38,854 nucleotides of DNA from Bacteroidota bacterium (GCA_024279935.1 JAJRQZ010000119.1:1-38854); one strand, 5' to 3'. Shown: positions 19,256 through 27,122, counted from the stretch's first letter. Program-made: numbers and translations. Notes: a model not told the origin generated them from the sequence alone.

Positions 19256-20626
19256 TTGAAAAGAAATAATAACTATCAGAAATATCTGAATCTCCGGCAG
19301 GAATTTGATTTCTTTGAATATCAAAGTTACAAAATTAATTTAATAGATGGTGTTTTAAAAATCGAGTTTTCTTTTAACCTGTCGGACAAGTACTTTTTTA
19401 AACCTAAGATGGAGCTTAAGCTCCCGGGTGGGATTAAACCGGAAAGCACTAAAATATTAAATTCCGCTGTATTCAACATTGGTATGGTGGAATTGATAAG
19501 TTATTGGAAGACAGCCTGTCCGCCCAATATTATTGTCAAGCCTCACAAACTTGACGATGAGCAGGTCGGGTGGTGGAAAAAACTGTATTTCAACGGTTTG
19601 GGCGAGTTTTTTTACTTAAACTCCATAGACGTCCCCATTGACGGGTTCGTAGATATTGAAAGTTACGGACAGGCAGCCGAGGCTGTTCAAGCCGACATGG
19701 ATTTTAAAAAAGTAATAGTTCCTGTCGGCGGGGGTAAAGATTCGGTCGTTAGCCTTGAAATACTGAAAAGAGCGTCTGTTGATGTAATCCCAATGATGTT
19801 GAACCCCAATCCGGCAAGAATAAGAACCATTGAAAATGCAGGTCTTAAAATCGGTGATTCATTGGTCGTTAACAGGTTTCTGGATAAAACCTTGCTTGAG
19901 CTCAACGACAAAGGGTTTTTAAACGGCCATACTCCTTTTTCTGCATTGCTTGGCTTTACCAATGTCTTGCTTTCCTTGTTGACAGGCGTTGGAAATATTG
20001 CTCTCTCAAACGAAAACAGTGCAAACGAGAGCACAGTGCCCGGAACCGATATTAATCACCAATATTCGAAATCGTATGAATTCGAGAGTGATTTCAGCTT
20101 TTATGTGAAAAAACATATTAACAAGGGTGTCAGCTATTTTAGTTTCCTCCGACCCCTGAACGAGATACAGATAGGCTTTTTATTTTCACGGTTTACCCGG
20201 CATTTTATGAGTTTCAGAAGTTGCAATGTTGGTAGCAAGGAAGATAAATGGTGTGCGGGCTGCCCCAAATGTTTGTTTACATATTTAATACTGTCGCCAT
20301 TTATTTCAACTGACAGGCTGACGGCAATTTTCGGGAAGAATATGTTGGACGATGCGGAATTGGAGAGCGTTTTGATGGAGCTGAGCGGGAATGCCGAGCT
20401 CAAGCCTTTTGAGTGCGTTGGCACTGTTGATGAGGTTAGATCAGTGATTGACTATATTTTGAGGTCGGAGGTGGGAAATTACAACGGGCTGAAGCTATTG
20501 AATAATCCGGGTTTGTTAAAGCCGGGGAATGTTACTAAGCTTTCCTCCCTGCTTTCTGCCTATAACGGGGAGAATAATCTTCCGCCCGAGTTTGAGGAAA
20601 TCTTAAAGAAGGCAATAAATGAATAA
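19256..20626 (+). CDS. murL: probable MurL: UDP-MurNAc-L-Ala-L-Glu epimerase
   Basis: The 456-residue protein carries a PP-loop ATP-binding motif (VPVGGGKDSVVS, residues 156-167), a SNENSANEST segment, and a Cys cluster C333/C336/C339 (KWCAGCPKCL). This matches the MurL family, which uses ATP to epimerise the terminal L-Glu of UDP-MurNAc-L-Ala-L-Glu to D-Glu. The decisive context is an 8-nt overlap with a downstream MurD homologue: in the known pathway, MurD2 adds L-Glu and MurL then inverts it, replacing glutamate racemase plus ordinary MurD. The start is TTG at 19256; no ATG is available nearby. Another PP-loop amidotransferase-like enzyme is possible but fits the context less well. Confidence 0.75.
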   Translation: MKRNNNYQKYLNLRQEFDFFEYQSYKINLIDGVLKIEFSFNLSDKYFFKPKMELKLPGGIKPESTKILNSAVFNIGMVELISYWKTACPPNIIVKPHKLDDEQVGWWKKLYFNGLGEFFYLNSIDVPIDGFVDIESYGQAAEAVQADMDFKKVIVPVGGGKDSVVSLEILKRASVDVIPMMLNPNPARIRTIENAGLKIGDSLVVNRFLDKTLLELNDKGFLNGHTPFSALLGFTNVLLSLLTGVGNIALSNENSANESTVPGTDINHQYSKSYEFESDFSFYVKKHINKGVSYFSFLRPLNEIQIGFLFSRFTRHFMSFRSCNVGSKEDKWCAGCPKCLFTYLILSPFISTDRLTAIFGKNMLDDAELESVLMELSGNAELKPFECVGTVDEVRSVIDYILRSEVGNYNGLKLLNNPGLLKPGNVTKLSSLLSAYNGENNLPPEFEEILKKAINE

Positions 20627-21968
20627 TTTTTTAAAGGAAAAGCTTAAAGGCAGAAAAGTTGTTATTCTAGGGTTCGGGAGGGAAGGCAGGTCAACTTTTA
20701 AACTTATAAAAAATATTCTCCCTGAACTGGTTTTCGGCATTGCCGACCTCGATGAAGGGGTTGCTGAGGACGAATTGTTGAGGACTTTCCCCGAAAACAT
20801 GCTGTTCCTTGGCCGGGATTATCTTGCCGCCATTAAAAATTTCGATTTTATAATTAAGTCGCCGGGAGTCTCACTCGAGGGAATCGCCATTGACGAAGGC
20901 GTTGAGCTAAGTTCGCAAACATCTTTGTTTATCGGCTTTTACCGAGATCAAATTATCGGGGTCAGCGGAACAAAAGGAAAAAGCACGACTTCGAGCTTGA
21001 TGCATTTTCTCCTCAGGAAAAATAATATAAAAAGTGTTTTGATAGGAAATATCGGAAAACCGGCCTTTGATAGCTTGCATATCATTGATAATGAAACCAT
21101 AATTGTTTATGAGCTGTCGGCTCATCAATTGGAGCACATAAGCGCATCGCCCAAAGTTGCTGTATTACTAAACATTTTTCCCGAGCACCTTGATTATTTC
21201 CCTAGCTTCGAAGCCTATAAACAAGCAAAATACAACATCTTTAAATTTCAAGATGATTCTGATACGCTTATTTGTGCCGATTGGTTGAATAATGACCTGG
21301 AAGTGATCTCGGGAATTATGTGTTTCGGTATTGAGAAAGGTGATAATCAAGCATATTTGGATAACGAAATGCTGCTGATTGAATCAAGAGGGGAAAAATC
21401 ATCCTATAATGGGAACTTGTTGAAGATATTGGGTGATCACAACCGCCTGAACGCACTGGCAGCAGTTTTGGCCGTAAATAAGTTCGGGCTGGCTGTTGAG
21501 GATGCCTTTGAATTCCTAGGCGATTTTAAAGGGCTGCCACATCGTTTGGAGCTTGTAGGGGAGCATTTGGGAGTGAAGTTTTATAACGACAGTATTTCTA
21601 CTGTGCCCCAATCTTCCATCGAAGCAGTCAAAACATTAAAAGATGTTGATATCCTGATACTTGGTGGCTACCATAGAGGTTTGGATTACAATGATCTGGC
21701 CGACTTCATTTCGGCTTCGGACATAAACACCATCATTTTTCAGGGCAAGGCAGGGGATATTATTTATGAGTTGTTGCTGGAGCGGCGTTTTGATAAAAGC
21801 AAATTGTTCAAGGCCTCGAACCTGAGAGATGCTTTTGGGATAATAAGGGAAAGAAGTGCCCAAGGTGATGTTTGCTTGCTGTCGCCGGCGGCTGCCAGCT
21901 ATGATCAGTATCGGAATTTTGAACATCGGGGCGACATTTTTAGTGAGTTGGCTAATGCATTGGGATAA
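20619..21968 (+). CDS. murD: Mur ligase of the MurD family, probably MurD2 (L-Glu adding)
   Basis: The 449-residue cytosolic ligase contains an N-terminal nucleotide-sugar domain (VVILGFGREGRST), the ATP loop GTKGKSTTSS (117-126), NIFPEHLDYF, the HNRLNALAA Mur signature and PHRLELVG. In ordinary MurD the C-terminal motif is NDSKATN; here it reads NDSISTV (323-329), a change at a segment that lines the D-Glu site. The downstream LSPAAASYDQYRNFEHRG motif is kept. Combined with translational coupling to the murL-like gene, this points to MurD2, which adds L-Glu to UDP-MurNAc-L-Ala. That it is a Mur ligase of the MurD type is certain; the L-Glu specificity is inference. Confidence 0.88.
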   Translation: MNNFLKEKLKGRKVVILGFGREGRSTFKLIKNILPELVFGIADLDEGVAEDELLRTFPENMLFLGRDYLAAIKNFDFIIKSPGVSLEGIAIDEGVELSSQTSLFIGFYRDQIIGVSGTKGKSTTSSLMHFLLRKNNIKSVLIGNIGKPAFDSLHIIDNETIIVYELSAHQLEHISASPKVAVLLNIFPEHLDYFPSFEAYKQAKYNIFKFQDDSDTLICADWLNNDLEVISGIMCFGIEKGDNQAYLDNEMLLIESRGEKSSYNGNLLKILGDHNRLNALAAVLAVNKFGLAVEDAFEFLGDFKGLPHRLELVGEHLGVKFYNDSISTVPQSSIEAVKTLKDVDILILGGYHRGLDYNDLADFISASDINTIIFQGKAGDIIYELLLERRFDKSKLFKASNLRDAFGIIRERSAQGDVCLLSPAAASYDQYRNFEHRGDIFSELANALG

Positions 21969-22023
21969 GGACGGGAATTATACTGCTATAAGCCCAATCG
22001 TACTCCTTGTCCAGGATGGCCAT

Positions 22024-22046
22024 AAAAAAGCGGACTAAAGCCCGCT
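22024..22046 (-). terminator. rho-independent terminator of the bTHX gene
   Basis: On the minus strand, stem AGCGGG/TCCGCT (one G-T pair) with loop CTTTAG is followed by T6. It lies 21 nt after the stop codon of the frameshifted long form of bTHX, but 140 nt after the short-form stop, which favours the long form as the ancestral gene end. Confidence 0.7.
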
Positions 22047-22066
22047 AAAATAATTATTGTTTAAAA

Positions 22067-22254
22067 TTATTCCTTTTTGTCCTCGGGAGTTTCTTCCTTT
22101 TTGTCCTCAGGGGTCTCTTCCTTTTTGGTTGTTGCCTTTTTTGCCGCAGGCTTCTTGGTGGTTTTTGTAACTTTCTTTTTTTCGCTTACCGCTTTGGTGC
22201 TTGCTGCTGTTGCCTTTGTCTCAGCAGTTTTTGCGACTTTCTTTTTTGCCGTTG
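22067..22254 (-). other. Lys/Ala/Thr-rich C-terminal tail of bTHX in the -1 frame
   Basis: Reading the minus strand from the A7 run (22255-22261) in the -1 frame gives about 62 more residues of uninterrupted coding. It starts TTAKKKVAKTAETKATAAS and ends EETPEDKKEETPEDKKE with TAA at 22067-22069. The composition continues the upstream KAAEKE-type tail and resembles histone H1-like tails. The zero frame instead runs into an unlikely Gln/Arg-rich stretch and stops at 22186. Either a base is missing from the A run or slippage there joins the frames. Confidence 0.65.
22070..22117 (-). repeat. 24-nt tandem duplication in the bTHX tail
   Basis: Two nearly identical 24-nt units (22070-22093 and 22094-22117) encode the repeated EETPEDKK octapeptide in the -1 frame. 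The differences are few, and they leave the peptide unchanged, which argues that this frame is translated or was until recently. Confidence 0.6.
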
Positions 22255-22452
22255 TTTTTTTGGTTTTTCAACTTTTTCGGCTTTAGCTGCTTTTTTTTCT
22301 TCAGCTATCTCTTTTTCCGCAGCCTTTTCTTCTTTGTTAACACTCTTTGCGGGCGGGGCGATGTATTTGCGATCCTTTTTTTTCTTGCGTAATTTACCGT
22401 ATGATCCTATGTTTATTTTGCCTCGCTTGGTTTTCTTATCTCCTTTACCCAT
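22186..22452 (-). CDS. 30S ribosomal protein bTHX with extended basic tail (zero-frame form)
   Basis: The N-terminus MGKGDKKTKRGKINIGSYGK is a clear THX signature; THX is a very small basic protein of the 30S head, usually about 30-75 residues in Bacteroidetes. After the core (about 1-30), a Lys/Ala/Glu tail begins (VNKEEKAAEKEIAEEKK). At an A7 run (22255-22261) the zero frame switches to a Gln-rich ending (LLRQRQQQQAPKR) that looks out of frame, while the -1 frame continues the Lys/Ala tail to 22067 for a total of about 128 residues. A textbook promoter lies 32 nt upstream. The gene identity is firm; which C-terminus is made is open. Confidence 0.85.
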   Translation of the reverse strand: MGKGDKKTKRGKINIGSYGKLRKKKKDRKYIAPPAKSVNKEEKAAEKEIAEEKKAAKAEKVEKPKKQRQKRKSQKLLRQRQQQQAPKR

Positions 22453-22483
22453 ATCTTGAAATTTTTACGTGTTAATATTTCTT

Positions 22484-22513
22484 CAAAAATATTAAAAATT
22501 CCTTAATATTCAA
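22484..22513 (-). promoter_or_regulatory. Bacteroidetes housekeeping promoter of bTHX
   Basis: On the minus strand TTG (22511-22513), a 19-nt spacer and TATTTTTG (22484-22491) match the -33/-7 consensus exactly. The -7 element is 32 nt upstream of the bTHX ATG, so transcription should start about 25 nt before it. The promoter lies between the end of trmH and bTHX, which makes bTHX its own transcription unit. Confidence 0.75.
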
Positions 22514-22543
22514 GCTTATATCAAGAGTATTATTTTGAGGATT

Positions 22544-23245
22544 TTATTTTTGCTTTAAAAATTGTTCCTCTATTAAGCCTGAACGTTTTATAGTACGTCT
22601 TGCCCACTCGAGTTTTGTGTCGATAATCTCTTCGGCATTAAGCCGCCAACAGGTTCCCGATTGATGAAGGCGGTTTGTGAGGGTGAACAACACTAAGGCT
22701 GCTGAAACGGAAATATTATAACTTTCGGTGAACCCAAACTGTGGAATTCTTAAAAACTCATCCGAATTTGCAATGGCCAAATCGCTTAATCCGCTTAGTT
22801 CTGTCCCGAAAAGCAATGCGCACTTGTTGTCCAACGGCATGTTAAAAGGCGTGAAACTTTCTTTATGAGGGGTGGTCGCTATTATTTTATAGCCTTGAGA
22901 CCTTAAATGTTTAATGGCTGATCAGGTATTGTTGCCGGATTCGTTATACCTATAAATATTCAACCATTTGGTGGAGCCCATGGCCACCTCGGGGTTTACC
23001 GTATATTCGTTGTTGTTCTCGATAACATGAATGTCCTGTATCCCGTTAAGGTCGCACGAGCGCATAACTGCACTAGCATTATGGGGCTGGAAAATGTTTT
23101 CCAATACAACCGTTAAATGCCTCGTCCGGTACTTTATTACCCTGTCGAACAAGGACTTCCTTTCTTCCGTTAGCAAATCGGAAAGGAAGGCATATAATTT
23201 TTGCTTAGCGATATTATCCAAAATAACTGTTTTTAGGTTTGTCAA
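22544..23245 (-). pseudogene. trmH: trmH-like SpoU rRNA/tRNA 2'-O-methyltransferase interrupted by in-frame TGA
   Basis: One continuous frame of 234 codons encodes a SPOUT (trefoil-knot) methyltransferase. Motif 1 is QPHNASAVMRSCDLNG, motif 2 is LLFGTELSGLSD, and motif 3 is IPQFGFTESYNISVSAAL. These enzymes methylate ribose 2'-OH groups, TrmH that of G18 in tRNA. Codon 108 is TGA (22922-22924), after SGNNT and before SAIKHLRSQGYKIIATTPHKE, which is normal family sequence in the same frame. Standard reading gives a 107-residue fragment lacking the SAM-binding knot. The start is TTG at 23245, overlapping the upstream stop by 4 nt. It is a recent nonsense mutation, a sequencing error, or a readthrough case; many genes here use TGA as stop, so code reassignment is excluded. 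Confidence 0.85.
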
Positions 23246-24111
23246 TCGTAAAGAGGATTCGATTTTGCCTTGTTGAAGTCTTCTTTGAGCTTGTTGATTT
23301 GTGAATTATCAGGTCGCATGTTGAAGAGCATGATCTCCATCAGCCCGGCCTTCCGGTATGTTGCAGGGGGCAAGAAAATATCAGGGTTTATCCTTGTTTC
23401 AATAACCCTGGTGACAATAGTGGTGGTGGTTCCCCCATAAGGGCTTGTTTTGCTCGACTTCATTGCTAAACCGTTTTTTATGAGGTTTAAGTATTCGGTG
23501 GAGCCCTCTATTGAATTGTTTGACCGGGAAGGATTCAATTGATTGGTAAATGAAATCATGCTTTCTATATCAATATCTTTATATGGGTTTATGCTATCTG
23601 TGATCCATATTGATTCCAACAATGAGTCTGAAGTCGATATCTCATACATTTTTGATTTGAAACCCGCTATGTATTCTTCTTTTTCTTGGTAGATAATGTT
23701 GATCTTAAATGTGTTAGTAGTTGTATCAGTGTTTCCTTCCTCATAATCCTTTTTGATTTTTGCTATCAGGTCCCGGGCAATTTCTTTCTGTTCGGGATCA
23801 GCCGTCGCAACAATGTTTTTTAGCTTTTGCTCGAAAACTTCAACAGTGCTTTTTTTAAATTCGCCGACTGTGCCTTGCCAATAAAGCTTATTGTAGCCGA
23901 AAACAAGCGTGATCTCGGCAGTCTTCAAATTAATTATGGCAACCGATGATTCTGTTTCAAAACGAATTAGGCTGTTTTGAATAAATGTTGTTTGATGCTG
24001 CTTATTTCCATAATTATCTTCGCTAACTTCCGAGATAACCCATCCGGCATATACTTTAATGCCCATAAAGCAAATAAAAACAAAAAAACCAATCCGTATA
24101 AAAAGCCTCAT
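23242..24111 (-). CDS. secreted protein of unknown function
   Basis: The 289-residue protein has a clear signal peptide (MRLFIRIGFFVFICFMGIKVYA) and a mature part with beta-rich segments. TTFIQNSLIRFET and IINLKTAEITLVF suggest a lipocalin- or DUF4412-like barrel that binds a ligand, followed by a charged helix (about 85-125) and a C-terminal amphipathic helix. I do not recognise a catalytic motif. It is the first gene of a minus-strand pair with trmH (4-nt overlap). Periplasmic location is inferred. Confidence 0.75.
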   Translation of the reverse strand: MRLFIRIGFFVFICFMGIKVYAGWVISEVSEDNYGNKQHQTTFIQNSLIRFETESSVAIINLKTAEITLVFGYNKLYWQGTVGEFKKSTVEVFEQKLKNIVATADPEQKEIARDLIAKIKKDYEEGNTDTTTNTFKINIIYQEKEEYIAGFKSKMYEISTSDSLLESIWITDSINPYKDIDIESMISFTNQLNPSRSNNSIEGSTEYLNLIKNGLAMKSSKTSPYGGTTTTIVTRVIETRINPDIFLPPATYRKAGLMEIMLFNMRPDNSQINKLKEDFNKAKSNPLYD

Positions 24112-24250
24112 AAATATCTAATTGACAACCAAATGAATATAAAACAAGAAATTATCATCTCTTTTGTATTTTACAAAAGTAAAAAATATCGCACAGCCTT
24201 TTTTATTTGACAATAAAAATATATTTTTGCATGCTCAAAATTGCAGTATA

Positions 24251-24946
24251 ATGGTTAAGAAAAAACAGGAAGATATTAAAGTTGATCAAAGGCTAGAGAC
24301 AATTGAGGAATCCCTTAGCAAAACGGAGAGTTTTATTGTTGAAAACCAAAATACGATTAGCATCGTAGTGGGGATTATTGTTGTTGTTATCCTTGCTTAT
24401 TTTGGGTTCCAGAAATATTACCTGGAACCACAAAATGCCGAGGCACAAGAACAAATGTATCCGGCTCAACAATTTTTTGAGGCCGATTCGCTCGACAAAG
24501 CGCTGAGCGGCGATGGAAACAGCATTGGGTTTGTGCAAATAGCAGAAGATTACAGCCTCACAAAAGCAGGAAATCTTGCTAATTATTATGCCGGTTTGTC
24601 ATACCTTAAAAAAGGCCAGTTTGATCTAGCTATAGATTACCTCGAGAATTTTGAGAGCAATGATCATATTGTTGCTTCCATGGCATCCGGTGCAATTGGT
24701 GACGCATATATGGAAAAAGGGGATATTTCATCTGCTATTTCTTATTATCTGGAAGCTGCCCATCGCGACAAAAATGATTTTACAACGCCGCTGTTTCTCT
24801 TTAAGGCAGGCAATGTTTATGAAATTGACAAAAAATACTCGGATGCCGTTGAGGTTTATAACGAAATAAAAACCGAATTCCCCCTGTCGAACGAAGCCCG
24901 CGACATTGACAAATACATAGCCCGTTCAAAAGGCTTGATGAAATAA
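24251..24946 (+). CDS. membrane-anchored TPR protein (YfgM-like arrangement)
   Basis: I start the gene at ATG 24251 rather than 29 codons upstream, because the upstream stretch is low-complexity and a candidate -7 element (TATTTTTG, 24222-24229) sits 21 nt before this ATG. The 231-residue product has a charged cytosolic N-terminus (MVKKKQEDIKVDQRLETIEE), one membrane helix at about 36-56, and a periplasmic domain with several TPRs (NLANYYAGLSYLKKGQFDLA, AGNVYEIDKKYSDAVEVY). The layout resembles YfgM/UPF0070, a periplasmic chaperone-associated protein. A strong terminator follows immediately, so it appears monocistronic. Confidence 0.82.
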   Translation: MVKKKQEDIKVDQRLETIEESLSKTESFIVENQNTISIVVGIIVVVILAYFGFQKYYLEPQNAEAQEQMYPAQQFFEADSLDKALSGDGNSIGFVQIAEDYSLTKAGNLANYYAGLSYLKKGQFDLAIDYLENFESNDHIVASMASGAIGDAYMEKGDISSAISYYLEAAHRDKNDFTTPLFLFKAGNVYEIDKKYSDAVEVYNEIKTEFPLSNEARDIDKYIARSKGLMK

Positions 24947-24966
24947 GATGAAATTGAAATTATTGA

Positions 24967-25001
24967 GACCCGTCTTGCCTCAGGCAAGACGGGTTTTTTT
25001 T
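24967..25001 (+). terminator. strong rho-independent terminator
   Basis: A perfect 12-bp GC-rich stem (ACCCGTCTTGCC / GGCAAGACGGGT) with a TCA triloop is followed by T9 (24993-25001). It closes the TPR gene and leaves only about 30 nt before fmt. Confidence 0.92.
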
Positions 25002-25030
25002 ATTTTCGCAAATGTTAATGATAAACTTTA

Positions 25031-26014
25031 ATGATGGGCATGGCTAAAAATGAATTTAGAATAGTATTTATGGGGACGCCGGACTTTGCTGTTGCAAGCC
25101 TCAGAAAACTCGTGCTAAACAATTTTAATATTGTTGGCGTAATAACTTCTCCCGACAAACCGGCGGGGCGGGGAAAGAAAATGCGTGTTCCCGCCGTTAA
25201 GCAATATGCGATTGAAAACGGGCTGAACATTCTACAGCCTGTTAACTTGAAAGATCCTGCCTTTGTCTCGGAATTGAAGTCCTTGGGTGCCGACCTTCAG
25301 ATCGTTGTGGCTTTTAGGATGTTGCCCCGGATAGTTTGGGACATGCCACCGAAAGGGACCTTTAATCTTCATGCCTCCCTACTGCCACAATATAGGGGTG
25401 CGGCACCTATAAACCATGCTATTATTAATGGGGAGACAAAAACAGGTTTGACAACCTTCTTGCTGGACAAAGAAATAGATACGGGAAGGATTATCAAACA
25501 AATTGAAATTGATATCCGCGAGGAGGACAACGCAGCCAGCTTGCACGACAGGATGATGGAAATAGGTGGCGAATTAGTTTTGGAGACCGTAAACGGGATA
25601 ATCAAAGGCACGATTACAACAATTGCACAAGACAATAAAATCAGCGATATCGGGAAATTAAAGCCCGCCCCCAAAATATTTAAAAACGATTGCCGGATCA
25701 ACTGGGATGATACTTGTGAAAACGTATTTAATTTTATCAGGGGCCTAAGCCCATACCCGGCAGCCTTTACGGTATTGGAGAATGATAATGGAAGTACATT
25801 AAACCTTAAAGTGTTCAAAACAACCAAAGAGGCCTGCGATGAAAAACTGGTTCCGGGCTCCGTGATTTATGAAAAGGATACTTTGAGAATAGCTTGTAAC
25901 AATGGTTGTTTAAAAGTGGAAGAACTTCAGCTGACAGGTAAAAAGCGTATGGCGACAACTGATTTTTTAAGGGGAATACGCCTTGGCGGCAACTATAAAG
26001 CCGCTCTTGTTTAG
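25031..26014 (+). CDS. fmt: methionyl-tRNA formyltransferase
   Basis: The enzyme formylates Met-tRNAfMet using 10-formyl-tetrahydrofolate for translation initiation. The N-terminal formyltransferase domain (about 1-205) has RIVFMGTPDFAVASL, SPDKPAGRGKKMR and the catalytic NLHASLLPQYRGAAPINHAI block (Asn and His) with GLTTFLLDKEIDTG. The C-terminal tRNA-binding domain (about 210-327) begins DCRINWDDTCENVFNFIRGL. The length is normal. Met codons at 25031, 25034 and 25040 are all possible; the third (MAKNEFRIVFMG) best matches the usual N-terminus. A terminator just upstream means fmt needs its own promoter in about 30 nt or depends on read-through. Confidence 0.97.
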   Translation: MMGMAKNEFRIVFMGTPDFAVASLRKLVLNNFNIVGVITSPDKPAGRGKKMRVPAVKQYAIENGLNILQPVNLKDPAFVSELKSLGADLQIVVAFRMLPRIVWDMPPKGTFNLHASLLPQYRGAAPINHAIINGETKTGLTTFLLDKEIDTGRIIKQIEIDIREEDNAASLHDRMMEIGGELVLETVNGIIKGTITTIAQDNKISDIGKLKPAPKIFKNDCRINWDDTCENVFNFIRGLSPYPAAFTVLENDNGSTLNLKVFKTTKEACDEKLVPGSVIYEKDTLRIACNNGCLKVEELQLTGKKRMATTDFLRGIRLGGNYKAALV

Positions 26015-26074
26015 CCCCTTGAATCCCTTTGTTGATGGTGATTTTATAAGAATAGCACATAAAAAAAACGATTG

Positions 26075-26104
26075 TTATCAACAAATGGGCGCACTTATCA
26101 ACAA
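26075..26104 (+). repeat. paired TTATCAACAA direct repeats upstream of the HU gene
   Basis: TTATCAACAA occurs at 26075-26084 and 26095-26104, 20 bp apart, about two helical turns, so both copies face the same side of the DNA. They lie just upstream of the HU promoter. TTATCAACA differs by one base from the DnaA box TTATCCACA. A regulator-binding pair is plausible. Confidence 0.5.
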
Positions 26105-26130
26105 TATTATGGCTTTTAGATGGAGCTAAC

Positions 26131-26160
26131 TTGCTTTTCTTAATTAAAGGACTATATTTG
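26131..26160 (+). promoter_or_regulatory. Bacteroidetes housekeeping promoter of the HU gene
   Basis: TTG (26131-26133), a 19-nt spacer and TATATTTG (26153-26160) match the -33/-7 consensus. Transcription should start near 26167, giving a leader of about 35 nt that is AT-rich and without Shine-Dalgarno sequence. Confidence 0.75.
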
Positions 26161-26201
26161 TTGGAGTTAAACACTTATTACTAATTAAATTTTTTATTAC
26201 A

Positions 26202-26474
26202 ATGAACAAAGCTGAATTAATAGACGCTATGGCTGCCGGTGCCAATTTGAGCAAGGCAGACGCAAAAAAAGCACTAGATGCTTTTGTAGATGCAACTTCA
26301 GGTGCACTTAAAGGTGGCGATAGAGTAGCATTGGTAGGATTTGGTTCTTTTTCGGTTTCAACAAGGGCAGCGCGTATTGGCCGCAACCCTCAGACTGGAA
26401 AAGAAATTAGTATCCCGGCAAAGAAAGTTGTTAAGTTTAAGGCGGGTGCTGATTTATCGAAAATCATAAAATAA
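26202..26474 (+). CDS. hup: HU-family DNA-binding protein
   Basis: The 90-residue protein matches HU along its full length: the N-terminal dimerisation helices ([20 protein letters not shown]), the [15 protein letters not shown] segment, the beta-arm with [11 protein letters not shown] and its Pro (RNP) that intercalates into bent DNA, and the C-terminal [15 protein letters not shown] coats and bends the nucleoid DNA. It has its own promoter and a strong terminator, so it is a single-gene unit, which fits high expression. Confidence 0.97.
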   Translation: MNKAELIDAMAAGANLSKADAKKALDAFVDATSGALKGGDRVALVGFGSFSVSTRAARIGRNPQTGKEISIPAKKVVKFKAGADLSKIIK

Positions 26475-26486
26475 ATGCCTTACACT

Positions 26487-26524
26487 AAAAAAAGCCCCGA
26501 CGGTTTAGCGTCGGGGCTTTTTTT
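26487..26524. terminator. bidirectional terminator between hup and the glycosylase gene
   Basis: A perfect 16-bp stem (arms 26487-26502 and 26509-26524; core GCCCCGACG/CGTCGGGGC) with loop GTTTAG is flanked by A7 and T7, so it works for both convergent genes. The stop codon of the minus-strand glycosylase gene (26523-26525) lies inside the T run. Confidence 0.95.
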
Positions 26525-27101
26525 ATCCCTTAGGCCTAAGTAGAAACCTGTATGGCAGCTTAGCATCCTCACCAGCATAGTCTATCCCGATACGCTTGCT
26601 TACGCTTATACTGTATTCCGCGGCATCAAATTTATTGTCCTCGATCCAAATGCGATCCGAATCCAACATCAGGTCGTTGTGGCTTATGTTTACGCCCAAA
26701 ACTTTGCAAACTTTGGCAGGGCCGTCCGAAAGGCCTTCCGGCCTGTGCTTCTTGCTTCGAGCGTACATTGAACCGATTCCTGTCCTCGGTATAATCCCCC
26801 TTATCAAAACGGCATCGGCTTGACCTTTCCCGCCTGTAACTATGTTAAGCAAATAATGTATTCCGTAACATAAGTAAACATAAGTCCTGCCCCCGGGCTT
26901 ATACATTGTCTCGGTTCTTTTTGTCCTGCGGCCACCGTAAGCATGTGATGCCTTGTCGGTTGCGCCTGCATAGGCTTCCGTTTCCGATATTATCCCAGAA
27001 GTAATAATGCCATTGATATTGGTGAATAGCTCTTTTCCGATCAAATCCTTTGCCAGGCCAACTACGTCATCGTTCTCATAGTAGGATAAGTGGAGTTTCA
27101 T
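26523..27101 (-). CDS. 3-methyladenine DNA glycosylase (AAG/MPG type)
   Basis: The 192-residue protein is of the mammalian-type alkyladenine DNA glycosylase family, which excises alkylated purines such as 3-methyladenine and hypoxanthine in base excision repair. Visible motifs are LAKDLIGKEL, the catalytic ISETEAY (E42 activates water, Y44 flips into the minor groove), DKASHAYGGRRTKRTETMY, the GGRTYVYLCYGIHYLLNIV block and GPAKVCKVLG. The length is normal. Transcription ends at the shared bidirectional terminator. A 21-nt gap separates it from the barrel-protein gene upstream, so the two may be cotranscribed. Confidence 0.95.
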   Translation of the reverse strand: MKLHLSYYENDDVVGLAKDLIGKELFTNINGIITSGIISETEAYAGATDKASHAYGGRRTKRTETMYKPGGRTYVYLCYGIHYLLNIVTGGKGQADAVLIRGIIPRTGIGSMYARSKKHRPEGLSDGPAKVCKVLGVNISHNDLMLDSDRIWIEDNKFDAAEYSISVSKRIGIDYAGEDAKLPYRFLLRPKG

Positions 27102-27122
27102 AATAAGCGGGCGATGGGTGTG

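Noticed and set aside
22077-22286. Plus-strand hydrophobic reading frame opposite the bTHX tail
   Set aside because: It is the antisense of Lys-codon runs (AAA/AAG read as TTT/CTT), which creates false Phe/Leu-rich frames; the minus strand explains the sequence.
22922-22924. TGA in trmH as selenocysteine or reassigned codon
   Set aside because: Several other genes here end in TGA, no SECIS-like hairpin is obvious after it, and Sec is not expected at this place in SPOUT enzymes.
26075-26104. Replication origin
   Set aside because: Only two imperfect DnaA-like boxes, with no AT-rich unwinding array or dnaA gene; an operator is simpler.
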